Source of the DNA: Luteitalea sp. TBR-22
Lineage (GTDB): Bacteria; Acidobacteriota; Vicinamibacteria; Vicinamibacterales; Vicinamibacteraceae
Direction: 5' to 3'
Length of the DNA stretch: 64,000 bases
NCBI RefSeq assembly: GCF_016865485.1
Contig: NZ_AP024452.1
Location: 5,788,501-5,852,500, forward strand
This document shows, in pieces, positions 8,451 through 16,032 of this stretch. A program made the position numbers and the translations under genes. Below the pieces are notes generated by a model. That model did no database searches, had not been told where the DNA came from, and saw only the letters and a program-made list of their open reading frames with translations. The first letter of the stretch is position 1; the number at the start of each line of letters is the position of its first letter.

Positions 8451-8963
8451 ATGACTGAACTGTCCTCTTCGCTCGAATACACCGGGCGCGTCTTCACCGT
8501 CACCAAGGATCGCGTGCGCCTGCCGCATGGCGTCGAGACCACCATGGACATCGTGCGGCACCGCGGCTCGGTGGTGTTGATCCCGATGCCCGACGAGACC
8601 TCCCTGATCCTGATCAGGCAGTATCGCCACGCGATAGGCCAGCACGTGTGGGAGCTGCCGGCCGGCAGCCTGGACCCGGACGAAGCGCCCGACGAGGCCG
8701 CCCTCAGGGAGTGTCACGAGGAGATCGGCCAGAAGGCCAGGCAGGCGGTGCGCATCGCGTCGCTGTATCCGTCGCCGGGATACACGACCGAGGTGATGCA
8801 CTTCTACAAGCTGACCGGGCTCTACGTGCCCGACGAGGCAGCGGCCCAGGATGACGACGAGCACATCGAGCCGCGGGTCTTCACGCTGGATGAGTTGCGG
8901 GCGGCCGTCGCCGCTGGCGAGATCACCGACATGAAGACCGTCGCCGCGCTGCAGTGGCTGTAG
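8451..8963 (+). CDS. Nudix hydrolase, ADP-ribose pyrophosphatase-like
   Basis: A 170-residue Nudix protein. The Nudix box runs from GSLDPDEAPDEAALRECHEE through IG and has the full G-x5-E-x7-R-E-x2-E-E-x-G pattern that binds Mg2+. The IRQYRHAIG and VWELPAGSLD segments upstream are typical of ADP-ribose pyrophosphatases (NudF/YqkG type), which cut ADP-ribose to AMP and ribose 5-phosphate. I used ATG 8451; an in-frame GTG or ATG further upstream would add only a short nonconserved piece. Convergent with the dksA-like gene across a heptad array and a strong hairpin. Confidence 0.9.
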   Translation: MTELSSSLEYTGRVFTVTKDRVRLPHGVETTMDIVRHRGSVVLIPMPDETSLILIRQYRHAIGQHVWELPAGSLDPDEAPDEAALRECHEEIGQKARQAVRIASLYPSPGYTTEVMHFYKLTGLYVPDEAAAQDDDEHIEPRVFTLDELRAAVAAGEITDMKTVAALQWL

Positions 8964-8964
8964 G

Positions 8965-9030
8965 GGCTCAGGGCTCAGGACACTGCCGACTGCCGACTGC
9001 CGACTGCCGACTGCCGACTGCCGACTGCCG
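8965..9030 (+). repeat. Heptad arrays GGCTCAG (2) and ACTGCCG (7)
   Basis: GGCTCAG occurs at 8965-8971 and 8972-8978. Seven exact, uninterrupted ACTGCCG copies follow at 8982-9030. The array starts 1 bp after the stop of the Nudix gene. Both units recur elsewhere in the window. Confidence 0.9.
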
Positions 9031-9040
9031 ATAAAAGACA

Positions 9041-9072
9041 ACGAGCCGCTGCAGATGACTGCAGCGGCTCGT
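9041..9072. terminator. Bidirectional intrinsic terminator between Nudix and dksA-like genes
   Basis: A perfect 14-bp stem (9041-9054 with 9059-9072) closes on a 4-nt ATGA loop. On the minus strand it is followed by TGTCTTTTATC, a good terminator tail for the dksA-like gene. The plus-strand tail is weaker. Confidence 0.85.
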
Positions 9073-9097
9073 CGTCTTCAGGCAGTGGTGTTCGCGA

Positions 9098-9550
9098 TCA
9101 GCTCGCGATGTCCATGATGGCGGCGGCGGTGCCGCGGCGGGCGAAGAACTTGTCGCGCGCCTCGGCCTGCTCACGTTCCTCTTCGCAATCCTTGCAGCGG
9201 AGCGCGAAGGGCAGCGCGCGCAGGCGCGCCTCGGAGATCTCGTCCCCGCATTCGTAGCAGAAACCGTAGCTGCCCGCCTCGAGCCGTCCAATCGCCTCGT
9301 TGACGCGATTGAGGGTCTCGGTCTTCATCTGGAGGAGGGCGATCTCGATGTCCTCCTGGATGTCGGACACCGAGGCCTCTTCGGCATCCACGACCCCTTG
9401 CGCCTGGTCGGTGGGGCCGATGGCCCTGACGTCGTGGATGTGGCGGCGCAGCTCCCTGCCGAGCTCGAGCCTGCGGTGCTCGAGAATGCGGCGAAGCTCT
9501 GCGTGACGGTCTGTATTGATGGTGCGAGTGGACGTTCGGGTCGACTTCAT
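9098..9550 (-). CDS. TraR/DksA-family zinc-finger transcription regulator
   Basis: A 150-residue protein with an N-terminal coiled-coil helix pair (about residues 14-90) and a C4 zinc finger with Cys98, Cys101, Cys119 and Cys122 in a CYECG...CKDC layout. This is the DksA/TraR architecture, which inserts into the RNA polymerase secondary channel and, in DksA, acts with ppGpp. The coiled-coil tip here reads VVDAEEASVSD rather than the classic DPADRA of DksA, so its exact activity is uncertain. A strong SD (AAAGGAG) lies about 10 nt before the ATG at 9550. The rel/spoT gene nearby at 12314 would supply ppGpp. Confidence 0.9.
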   Translation of the reverse strand: MKSTRTSTRTINTDRHAELRRILEHRRLELGRELRRHIHDVRAIGPTDQAQGVVDAEEASVSDIQEDIEIALLQMKTETLNRVNEAIGRLEAGSYGFCYECGDEISEARLRALPFALRCKDCEEEREQAEARDKFFARRGTAAAIMDIAS

Positions 9551-9885
9551 GGCCTGTCCACGCTCCTTTCGGTTCGTCTCAAGTGCCGATTGACTAAGCA
9601 CGCCTCGTGCCACGGCCATGTCGGCCGCAAATGCTACGTCGCGTCGGTAGGGGAGGAGACGACTCTCGACGAGACCCCTCCAGGCCCCGCCCCCGCCGCA
9701 AGCGATTGATACAAGGCGATTTGCCTCCGCACATCGACGACAGGGCCGGAGCGCGGTCTCGGCAGTACAGCGAGTTAGACGCCCCGGCGTCCGAGATGGT
9801 TCTGCGCTGAACGACAGGCCGCAGCCCTGCCCCACCCGGCCCTGGGGCGGGTGGCCCGGTGGCGCATCCCGACGTCTGCGTGGCC
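9551..9885. other. 335-bp gap upstream of the dksA-like gene
   Basis: It holds the SD and presumably the promoter of the dksA-like gene (minus strand). I see no consensus -35/-10 pair, no coding frame with good codon use and no heptad array. Short CG-rich inverted repeats occur (for example around GGCCATGTCGGCC at 9616) but nothing I can name. Confidence 0.5.
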
Positions 9886-10470
9886 TTACTGCACGCTGGC
9901 GCGTCGACGGCGCGGCAGGACCACCCCTCGTTCGACGAGCAGCCGCTCGGTCACGCGGTCGCGTGACCGCGACCAGAGTTCGAGGGCGCGGACGAGCCCG
10001 GCGGGGGTCTGCATCTCGGCGCGCCTGCCGACTTCGCCGAGGGCATCGGCGTACTGGCTGAACCGTTCGGCCAGATCCCGGAAGATGGGGCCGAGCACGA
10101 CCGACTCCCGTCCCAGCGCGCCGTAGGCAAACCCGCCCACCTGTCGATAGTAGGTGGGGGGCAGGGCCCGGTCCGACGCATGCGGGGCGAAGTAGCCGCC
10201 AAGCAGCAGGGCCGCGTCGGCCACGTCGCGAAGGGCGCGCCCCGGGGCCGGACACCGCTCGTCCATGGCGTCGGCGAGCCGCAGCGCAAGGGGGCGGCCA
10301 TCGAGCAGGGCAACGGCTCGACTGGACGAGTCGTGACGCAGGGTGTCGACGAGGAGTTGGACGACGTAGTGGGCGGTGTCGCCGCTGGCCGGCACCTGCT
10401 GCTGGGCGAGGGCGCCCTCCACCTGATCCTTGAAGTACTCCACGAGCGATGCGCGTGCAATCACCGACAT
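9886..10470 (-). CDS. Conserved-looking hypothetical, mostly helical, 194 aa
   Basis: I do not recognise a family. The 194-residue product starts [20 protein letters not shown] and contains [34 protein letters not shown] and [13 protein letters not shown]. It has no signal peptide or membrane segment and ends in a basic RRRRASVQ tail. It looks like a cytoplasmic alpha-helical protein. The ATG at 10470 was chosen because the preceding reading lacks protein-like composition. It is divergent from the Cys-rich gene at 10732 with 261 bp between them, and lies upstream of the dksA-like gene on the same strand. Confidence 0.7.
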   Translation of the reverse strand: MSVIARASLVEYFKDQVEGALAQQQVPASGDTAHYVVQLLVDTLRHDSSSRAVALLDGRPLALRLADAMDERCPAPGRALRDVADAALLLGGYFAPHASDRALPPTYYRQVGGFAYGALGRESVVLGPIFRDLAERFSQYADALGEVGRRAEMQTPAGLVRALELWSRSRDRVTERLLVERGVVLPRRRRASVQ

Positions 10471-10731
10471 GGCGCAGACCCTCCCGGCTGGCGGGCCTGC
10501 GAGCTGGCGCCCGCCGATGGATGTGTTGCGCGACATTCTGCAGCAAAGACCGTACCCGTCAACCCCGGCTGGCACACGCGGGCGACGACTGCCAGCCCCC
10601 GGCAGGGGCACGCCGAAAACGCTGCCGACATGGCGATCGCGGGGTACGGCGCGTCTGCTGTGGCCACGGCGCCTCTGTCGGGAGTCCGGCCGCCGTTGAC
10701 GAGGCAGCCCCACTGTGGAAGGCTCGGGGCC
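10471..10731. other. Divergent 261-bp intergenic region
   Basis: This lies between two divergent hypothetical genes. GTTGACG at about 10695 could be a -35 for the plus-strand gene but no good -10 follows. No repeat array was seen. Confidence 0.4.
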
Positions 10732-11430
10732 ATGGCGGCATGTCCCTCCTGTGGGCGCGGCAAGGCAAAGCGAGGATGTCCGGCCCTGGGGCACTCCATC
10801 TGTCCCACGTGCTGCGGGTCGAAGCGCCTCGTGGAGATCGCCTGCCCGCCCGACTGCGGCTGGCTGCGGTCGTCCAACGCCCATCCCCACGCGGCGCGAA
10901 TCCGCCAGCAGGAATCGGACGCCGGGATGGTGGTGCCGCTCCTGCGCGGGCTGGACGACAGCGGCTACGAGGTACTGATGGCCTGTCTGTCGGCCGTCGT
11001 CGCGCACCGGAAGGGTGCCGAGCCGCCACCGCTCGACAGCGACCTGCAGGAAGCGGCAGCCGCACTGGCGGCGACCGCCGAGACCGCCCAGAGGGGCGTG
11101 CTGTACGAGCACCAGCCCGAAGGGCCGGTGGCGGCGCGCCTGGCGCGGGCGATGTCGGCGCCGCTGGCCGAGGCCGCCGCGGCCGGCGTGAAGCGGCTCG
11201 ACGTGGCGACGGCGCTGGCGATGCGGCGGGTGGAGGCAGAAGTGAAGCAGTTCCGTCGGCAGGGCGAACCCGCGCCGGACGCGTACCTGGACTTCCTCGG
11301 CCGTGTGCTGAAGCCGCGCCTTGCCGACGCGCAGACCGGCGCCCCGCTCTCCCCTTCCGCCGATCCGGTCCTGGCGCCCCTCGAGGGACTGACCGGTCCC
11401 GACGACGGACCGCGGATCATCGTGCCCTGA
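10732..11430 (+). CDS. Hypothetical protein with N-terminal cysteine-rich (zinc-type) domain
   Basis: A 232-residue product. The first 45 residues hold eight cysteines (4, 7, 16, 24, 27, 28, 38, 42) in [20 protein letters not shown] and CPPDCGWL blocks, which suggests one or two structural zinc sites. The rest is helical and ends in a Pro/Gly-rich tail. There is no membrane segment. I recall this N-terminal pattern from uncharacterised acidobacterial proteins but cannot assign a role. ATG 10732 starts exactly before the first Cys pair. Downstream lies a degenerate heptad array and then rpmB. Confidence 0.75.
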   Translation: MAACPSCGRGKAKRGCPALGHSICPTCCGSKRLVEIACPPDCGWLRSSNAHPHAARIRQQESDAGMVVPLLRGLDDSGYEVLMACLSAVVAHRKGAEPPPLDSDLQEAAAALAATAETAQRGVLYEHQPEGPVAARLARAMSAPLAEAAAAGVKRLDVATALAMRRVEAEVKQFRRQGEPAPDAYLDFLGRVLKPRLADAQTGAPLSPSADPVLAPLEGLTGPDDGPRIIVP

Positions 11431-11431
11431 T

Positions 11432-11512
11432 CGGTCGGCCATCGGCCTGCGGCCGTCGCCTGTCGGTTCGCCGCAGTTTCGAAGGCGGAGGGCCGCATGA
11501 CGAAGGCCCGCC
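11432..11512 (+). repeat. Degenerate heptad array CCRTCGG plus GAAGGCC-type segment
   Basis: Six heptads of type CCRTCGG (11432-11473) start 1 bp after the stop of the Cys-rich gene. They are followed by ATGACGAAGGCCCGC, related to the GAAGGCC/GAATGAC units at 60588. Confidence 0.55.
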
Positions 11513-11530
11513 GTCTCGTCGAGGCTGTGG

Positions 11531-11536
11531 TACACT
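11531..11536 (+). promoter_or_regulatory. Putative -10 TACACT for rpmB
   Basis: TACACT within GTGGTACACTCGG leaves a leader of about 75 nt before rpmB. No clear -35 was found. Confidence 0.4.
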
Positions 11537-11616
11537 CGGTGGTTCGCGCGCCCGGCGGCCCCTCATGCGAGGGGTCCTGGTCACTCCAGCCCGAGGCGGC
11601 GCGTCAGCACTGAGTC

Positions 11617-11808
11617 ATGGCAAATCGTTGCGAAGTCTGCGGCAAGGGTCCCACGTTCGGCAACAACATCAGCCACGCGCACAACGTCACGTCGCGCCGG
11701 TTCAACGCGAACCTGCAGACGGTGCGGGCGCTGGTGAACGGGGCGGCGAAGCGGCTGAAGGTGTGCACGCGCTGCATCCGTTCGGGCAAGGTGACCAAGG
11801 CCGCCTAG
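11617..11808 (+). CDS. rpmB: 50S ribosomal protein L28
   Basis: A 63-residue large-subunit protein. Cys5, Cys8, Cys50 and Cys53 form the zinc ribbon of the C+ type of L28. Family blocks are [29 protein letters not shown] and [14 protein letters not shown]. The presence of the four-cysteine form means this copy depends on zinc. The gene is followed by ridA after 2 bp. Confidence 0.97.
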   Translation: MANRCEVCGKGPTFGNNISHAHNVTSRRFNANLQTVRALVNGAAKRLKVCTRCIRSGKVTKAA

Positions 11809-11810
11809 AC

Positions 11811-12197
11811 ATGGCCACGCGCGCGTCGGTCTCCTCGCCGGACGCCCCGCAGGCCATCGGTCCGTACTCCCAGGCCATCAGGGCCGGCCAGTTCCTGTTC
11901 CTGTCGGGACAGATCCCTCTCGATCCGTCGTCGGGCGAGGTGGTGGCGGGCGACGTGCGCGCGCAGACGCGCCGCGTCCTCGACAACATCGCCGGCGTGC
12001 TGTCGGCAGCGGGCGTGTCCATGGACGCCGTGGTCAAGACCACGGTCTTCCTGGTCGACATGGCCGACTTCGCGGCGATGAACGAGGTCTACGCGACCGC
12101 GTTCGAGTCGCCGGCGCCGGCCCGCTCCACCGTGCAGGTCTCGCGCCTCCCGCGTGACGTGCGCGTGGAGATCGAAGTGGTCGCCCTGCTCCCGTAA
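11811..12197 (+). CDS. ridA: RidA-family reactive enamine/imine deaminase
   Basis: A 128-residue YjgF/YER057c/UK114 protein that hydrolyses reactive 2-aminoacrylate-type intermediates released by PLP enzymes, protecting their targets. Signature segments are [41 protein letters not shown] and [20 protein letters not shown]; the Arg of PARSTV is the substrate-binding residue. The ATG lies 2 bp after the rpmB stop. Its TAA stop is the first three bases of the AT-armed repeat copy 2. Confidence 0.95.
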   Translation: MATRASVSSPDAPQAIGPYSQAIRAGQFLFLSGQIPLDPSSGEVVAGDVRAQTRRVLDNIAGVLSAAGVSMDAVVKTTVFLVDMADFAAMNEVYATAFESPAPARSTVQVSRLPRDVRVEIEVVALLP

Positions 12198-12316
12198 TTT
12201 GAAATTGGAAATTTGAAATTCTCGCGGGCGCGGCTTCGCCGCAGCCCTTCGGGATGCTTCGAGCGGCAAGGCCGAGGCCGGCCGCCGATCAATTTCAAAT
12301 CTCAAATTCCCAATTA
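12195..12316. repeat. AT-armed inverted element, copy 2 (between ridA and rel)
   Basis: The left arm is of AATTTGA/AATTGGA heptads and the right arm (12290-12316) has CAATTTCAAAT and CTCAAATTCCCAATTA. The core contains TTCGAGCGGCAAGGCC, as in copy 3. The element runs exactly from the ridA TAA (12195-12197) to the rel TAA (12314-12316), supplying both stop codons of this convergent pair. Confidence 0.88.
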
Positions 12317-14497
12317 CGAGGCTCTCTCCTCGGTCCGCCCCCCGCCCGTCCTGTCGACGGCGAGCACTCCCGGAATGCCCTTCACGGCGCGAATCACCTT
12401 GTCGAGGTGCTTCACGTCCTGGATCTCGACGGTCATGTCGATGAAGCCCTGCTCCTGCGCGGTGGTGGCCTCCATCGTCCGGATGTTGGTGTTGATGGCC
12501 GACACCTGGCTGCTGATCGCGGCCAGCATGCCCTTGCGATCCTCCACCTGGATGCCGAGCCGCACCGTGTAGGGCGCGCTCGGGTCGTCGCCGGTGTCCC
12601 ACTCGACGTCGATGCGGCGCTCCGGGTCGTACATCAGGTTGGTCACGTTGCGGCACGACGCCGAGTGCACCGACACGCCCTTGCCGCGGGTGATGTAGCC
12701 GACGATCTTCTCGCCCTTGATCGGGTTGCAGCACTTGGCGCGGAAGACCAGCAGGTCGTCGGCGCCGCGCACGCGGATCTTGTCCTCGCCGGCCCGCGGA
12801 CGCAGGACCTTCTTGACGGTGGCGAGCAGGCCGGTCTCGGGCGGCTTCTCCTGCAGGTCCTCGAGCGGGACCAGCTTGGACAGGAGGAGCCGGGCGGTCA
12901 GCTTGCCCCATCCGACGGCGGCCAGCAGATCGTCCACCTTCTGCATCCCCGAGTCGCTGGACACGCGCTGCCAGGCGTCGTTGGGGATGTTCTTCGGGTT
13001 GATGTCGTAGCGCCGGGCTTCCTTCTCGAACAGCTTCTTGCCGAGCTCGACCGACCGCGTCTTCTCCTCGAGCTGGATGAAGTGCCGGATCTTGTTCTTG
13101 GCGCGCGAAGTCTTGACGAAGGTCAGCCAGTCTCGGCTCGGCTTGTGGCCGCCCTGCGTGAGGATCTCGACGATGTCGCCGTTCTTGAGGAGGTGGCGGA
13201 GCGGCACCATCTTGCCGTTCACGCGGCCGCCGACGCACTGGTGCCCGACGTCGGTGTGCACGGCGTAGGCGAAGTCGACGATCGTCGCCTCGCGTGGCAG
13301 CTCCTTCAGCTCCCCGCCGGGCGTGAAGCAGTAGATCTCCTCCGGATAGAGCTCGATCTTCAGGCTGGTGATGAACTCGTGCGGATCGCGCACGTCCTGC
13401 TGCCACTCGAGGAGCTGGCGCAGCCACTTGAAGTACTGCTCGTCGCGCTGGGCGCCGACGCGGCCCTCCTTGTACTTCCAGTGGGCGGCGATGCCCTCCT
13501 CGGCGACGCGGTGCATCTCCTCGGTGCGAATCTGGATCTCGAACGGCAGGCCGCGATCGCTGATCACCGACGTGTGCAGCGACTGGTAGCCGTTGGGCCG
13601 GGGCATCGCGATGAAGTCCTTGATGCGCTCGGGCACGGGCTGCCAGGTCTGGTGGACGATCCCGAGCACCGCGTAGCAGTCCTTGACGCTGGTGACGACG
13701 ACGCGGAGGGCCACCAGGTCGTACACCTGGTCCAGATCGATGCGTTGGCGGCGCAGCTTCAGGTAGATGCTGTAGAGGCGCTTGATGCGGCCGTCGATGG
13801 ACACGACCGGCACCTGGGCCTCGGTGAGCTTGGCCTGAATCGTGCTCCGCAGTTCCTCGATCAGGCCCTGCGTGGTGCGCCGGCGCTGTTCGACCTTGTC
13901 GCGCAGCTCCTCGTACGCCCGCGGCTCGAGGGCCTTGAACGAGAGCTCCTCGAGCTCGTTCTTGACCTTGCTCATGCCGAGCCGGTTGGCGATCGGGGCG
14001 TAGATGTCCAGGGTCTCCCTGGCGATGCGCTCGCGCTTCTCGTCTGGGACGTGGCCGAGGGTCCGCATGTTGTGGAGGCGGTCGGCCAGCTTGACCAGGA
14101 TGACGCGGATGTCGTCGACCATGGCCAGGAACATCCGGCGGAAGTTCTCGGCCTGCTGGGCCTCCTTGGAGGAGAAGGGGATGCTGGAGAGCTTGGTGAC
14201 CCCCTCGACGACGTGAGCGACCTCGGGGCCGAACAGCTCGGCGACCCGCTCGATCGACGTGAGGGTGTCCTCGACGACGTCGTGGAGCAGGCCGGCGGCC
14301 ACGGCCACCGCATCGAGGCGCATGTCGGCCAGCAGGTTGGCCACCTCGAGGGGGTGCACGAGGTACGGTTCGCCGGAGTGGCGGACCTGCCCCTTGTGCT
14401 CCCGGGCGGAGAACACGTACGCCCGCCGGAGCAGCTCGAGGTCGGCGTCGGGGCTGTAGCGGCGGACCTTGTCGACCAGGTCCTCGAACCGAATCAT
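12314..14497 (-). CDS. Bifunctional (p)ppGpp synthetase/hydrolase (Rel/SpoT, long RSH)
   Basis: A 727-residue RSH enzyme that makes and degrades (p)ppGpp in the stringent response. The hydrolase HD motif is intact at residues 72-73 (AGLLHDVVEDT), with LADRLHNMRT following. The synthetase domain has RPNGYQSLHTSV and YDLVALRVVV. A TGS domain (VHTDVGHQCVGGRVNG) and a C-terminal ACT domain (VDRTGGGRTEE at the end) complete the long architecture. The intact HD site argues for a bifunctional Rel/SpoT rather than a synthetase-only RelA. It is probably the only long RSH of this locus and is convergent with ridA. A DksA-like gene lies 3 kb away. Confidence 0.96.
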   Translation of the reverse strand: MIRFEDLVDKVRRYSPDADLELLRRAYVFSAREHKGQVRHSGEPYLVHPLEVANLLADMRLDAVAVAAGLLHDVVEDTLTSIERVAELFGPEVAHVVEGVTKLSSIPFSSKEAQQAENFRRMFLAMVDDIRVILVKLADRLHNMRTLGHVPDEKRERIARETLDIYAPIANRLGMSKVKNELEELSFKALEPRAYEELRDKVEQRRRTTQGLIEELRSTIQAKLTEAQVPVVSIDGRIKRLYSIYLKLRRQRIDLDQVYDLVALRVVVTSVKDCYAVLGIVHQTWQPVPERIKDFIAMPRPNGYQSLHTSVISDRGLPFEIQIRTEEMHRVAEEGIAAHWKYKEGRVGAQRDEQYFKWLRQLLEWQQDVRDPHEFITSLKIELYPEEIYCFTPGGELKELPREATIVDFAYAVHTDVGHQCVGGRVNGKMVPLRHLLKNGDIVEILTQGGHKPSRDWLTFVKTSRAKNKIRHFIQLEEKTRSVELGKKLFEKEARRYDINPKNIPNDAWQRVSSDSGMQKVDDLLAAVGWGKLTARLLLSKLVPLEDLQEKPPETGLLATVKKVLRPRAGEDKIRVRGADDLLVFRAKCCNPIKGEKIVGYITRGKGVSVHSASCRNVTNLMYDPERRIDVEWDTGDDPSAPYTVRLGIQVEDRKGMLAAISSQVSAINTNIRTMEATTAQEQGFIDMTVEIQDVKHLDKVIRAVKGIPGVLAVDRTGGGRTEERAS

Positions 14498-14562
14498 GGG
14501 GGGCGGTGTCTAACGACCGTTACGTGGCTGTCGCTCGGGTGAATCATAGCCCACGCTCCGCC

Positions 14563-14591
14563 TTGACCGTTGCAGAGGCGGTCTTTATACT
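14563..14591 (+). promoter_or_regulatory. Sigma-70 type promoter for the TPR lipoprotein gene
   Basis: TTGACC (14563-14568), 17-bp spacer, TATACT (14586-14591). The leader is about 135 nt and contains a hairpin GCCCGCTCGTGAGCGGGC just before the SD. Confidence 0.75.
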
Positions 14592-14732
14592 CGCCATGAT
14601 TTTTCCGCCTGGAATCGACCCTGGCCGGGTGTACTCGCGGCCGATTCCCGTCCTCATGCTTGACGCACAGGGCTGACCGGGGTTCCGGGTCCGCGAGAGC
14701 CCGCTCGTGAGCGGGCGCAAGGAGTAGATGCA

Positions 14733-15737
14733 ATGTCGACGCGGTTGACCATTGTCCGGCTCGTGGCCATTGCAGGTCTCAGCGTGTCGCTGACGGCCTG
14801 CGGCAAGGTGGCGGCCCAGATGTCGTTCAAGGACGGCATCAACGCCTACCAGCAACAGAACTATCGCGAGGCCATCGCGGAGTTCTCTCAGGCGGTCGAG
14901 TACGACTTCGAGTACCGGCCGTACGCCTATTTCTACCTGGCCAACGCCCACGACAACGCGTACAAGTTCTCCCGCAAGGGTCAGCCCGAGAACGACGCGC
15001 ACCTGACCGAGGCCGAGAAGTACTACAAGCAGGCGTTCGAGGCGATCGACCCCAGCTCGCGCGAGGGCCAGGGCGCGATCTTCAAGAAGCGCGCGCTCGA
15101 ATACCTCGTCGGGCTGTACGGCCCGGAAAAGCTGAACAAGCCGGATCAGGCCGAGGAAGTCGGCAAGCAGATCGTGGCGCTCGACCCGAAGGACGTGAAC
15201 AACTACTTCGGCCTCGCCAAGCTGTACGAGGACGCCGGGCGCACCGAGGAGGCCGAGCAGATGCTGACGCGCGCCAAGGAAGTGGCGCCGCAGAACGTCG
15301 ACGTGCAGCTGCAGCTGGCCGGCTTCTACAACCGTCAGGGCAATTTCGACAAGACCATGGAAGCGTTCCAGACCCGCATCCAGCTCGAGCCGAACAACCC
15401 CGAGGCCTACCACACGGTGGCGGGCTACTTCGAGGAAAAGGTCCGCAAGGACTACACCCTGAGCCCGGCGACCAAGGCCGACTACATCAAGCGCGGCCTC
15501 GAGGCCTCCAACAAGTCGATCGAGATCAAGGACGACTACGTGGACGCCATGGTCATGAAGAACCTGCTGCTCCGCCAGCAGGCGCTGATCGAGAAGGCGC
15601 CGGCCCGGCAGCAGGAGCTGCTCAAGGAAGCCAACGCGCTGCGTGACAAGGCGATCGCCACCCGCAACCGCCTGCAGGGCGAGGCCGACGCCGCCGAGGC
15701 GGCCGCCAAGGCCAAGGCGGCCAAGAAGTCAGAGTAG
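14733..15737 (+). CDS. TPR-repeat lipoprotein
   Basis: A 334-residue secreted lipoprotein. A signal peptide with lipobox LTAC (about residues 20-23) is followed by at least five tetratricopeptide-like helix pairs; FKDGINAYQQQNYREAIAEF, YFGLAKLYEDAGRTEEAEQM and GFYNRQGNFDKTMEAF are clear units. The C-terminus is a charged Ala/Lys helix. Such proteins usually act as periplasmic scaffolds; no partner is evident. A strong promoter and AAGGAG SD precede it, and an intrinsic terminator follows, so it is a single-gene unit. Confidence 0.9.
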   Translation: MSTRLTIVRLVAIAGLSVSLTACGKVAAQMSFKDGINAYQQQNYREAIAEFSQAVEYDFEYRPYAYFYLANAHDNAYKFSRKGQPENDAHLTEAEKYYKQAFEAIDPSSREGQGAIFKKRALEYLVGLYGPEKLNKPDQAEEVGKQIVALDPKDVNNYFGLAKLYEDAGRTEEAEQMLTRAKEVAPQNVDVQLQLAGFYNRQGNFDKTMEAFQTRIQLEPNNPEAYHTVAGYFEEKVRKDYTLSPATKADYIKRGLEASNKSIEIKDDYVDAMVMKNLLLRQQALIEKAPARQQELLKEANALRDKAIATRNRLQGEADAAEAAAKAKAAKKSE

Positions 15738-15763
15738 CCGGGTCCGCGACCCAGGACACCCGA

Positions 15764-15800
15764 CGGGGGGTGGCGCCACGCGCGTCACCTCCCGTTTTTT
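15764..15800 (+). terminator. Intrinsic terminator after TPR lipoprotein gene
   Basis: A 10-bp stem with two G-U pairs (15764-15773 with 15785-15794) is followed directly by six T. Confidence 0.8.
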
Positions 15801-16032
15801 GTTCGCCCCACCCCCTCTCCGTCCTCCCGCGGCGCCTGCGGACCCCTTCCGCGCGCCCTCGGCGCCTCATCTGTTTACGCCGGCGTAACATCGCGCTGGT
15901 AGCCTGTCGGGCGGTCTAGTTTCCGCCCGTTCATCGGGGCGTGTCGACGTACCGGCCAGCCCAGGGCCGGGAGTTCCTTCCGCAGGTCAGTCCGCCACCG
16001 CCCAGGGTCCGGCGGACACGTAGGAGAGATTC

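Noticed and set aside
8965-9030. Possible CRISPR-like array
   Set aside because: Units are 7 bp and directly adjacent with no spacers, and no cas genes are nearby.
12254-14542. A 762-codon plus-strand open frame opposite rel/spoT
   Set aside because: Composition is Val/Leu/Asp/Ala/Arg mirror sequence; the minus strand has intact HD, synthetase, TGS and ACT domains.
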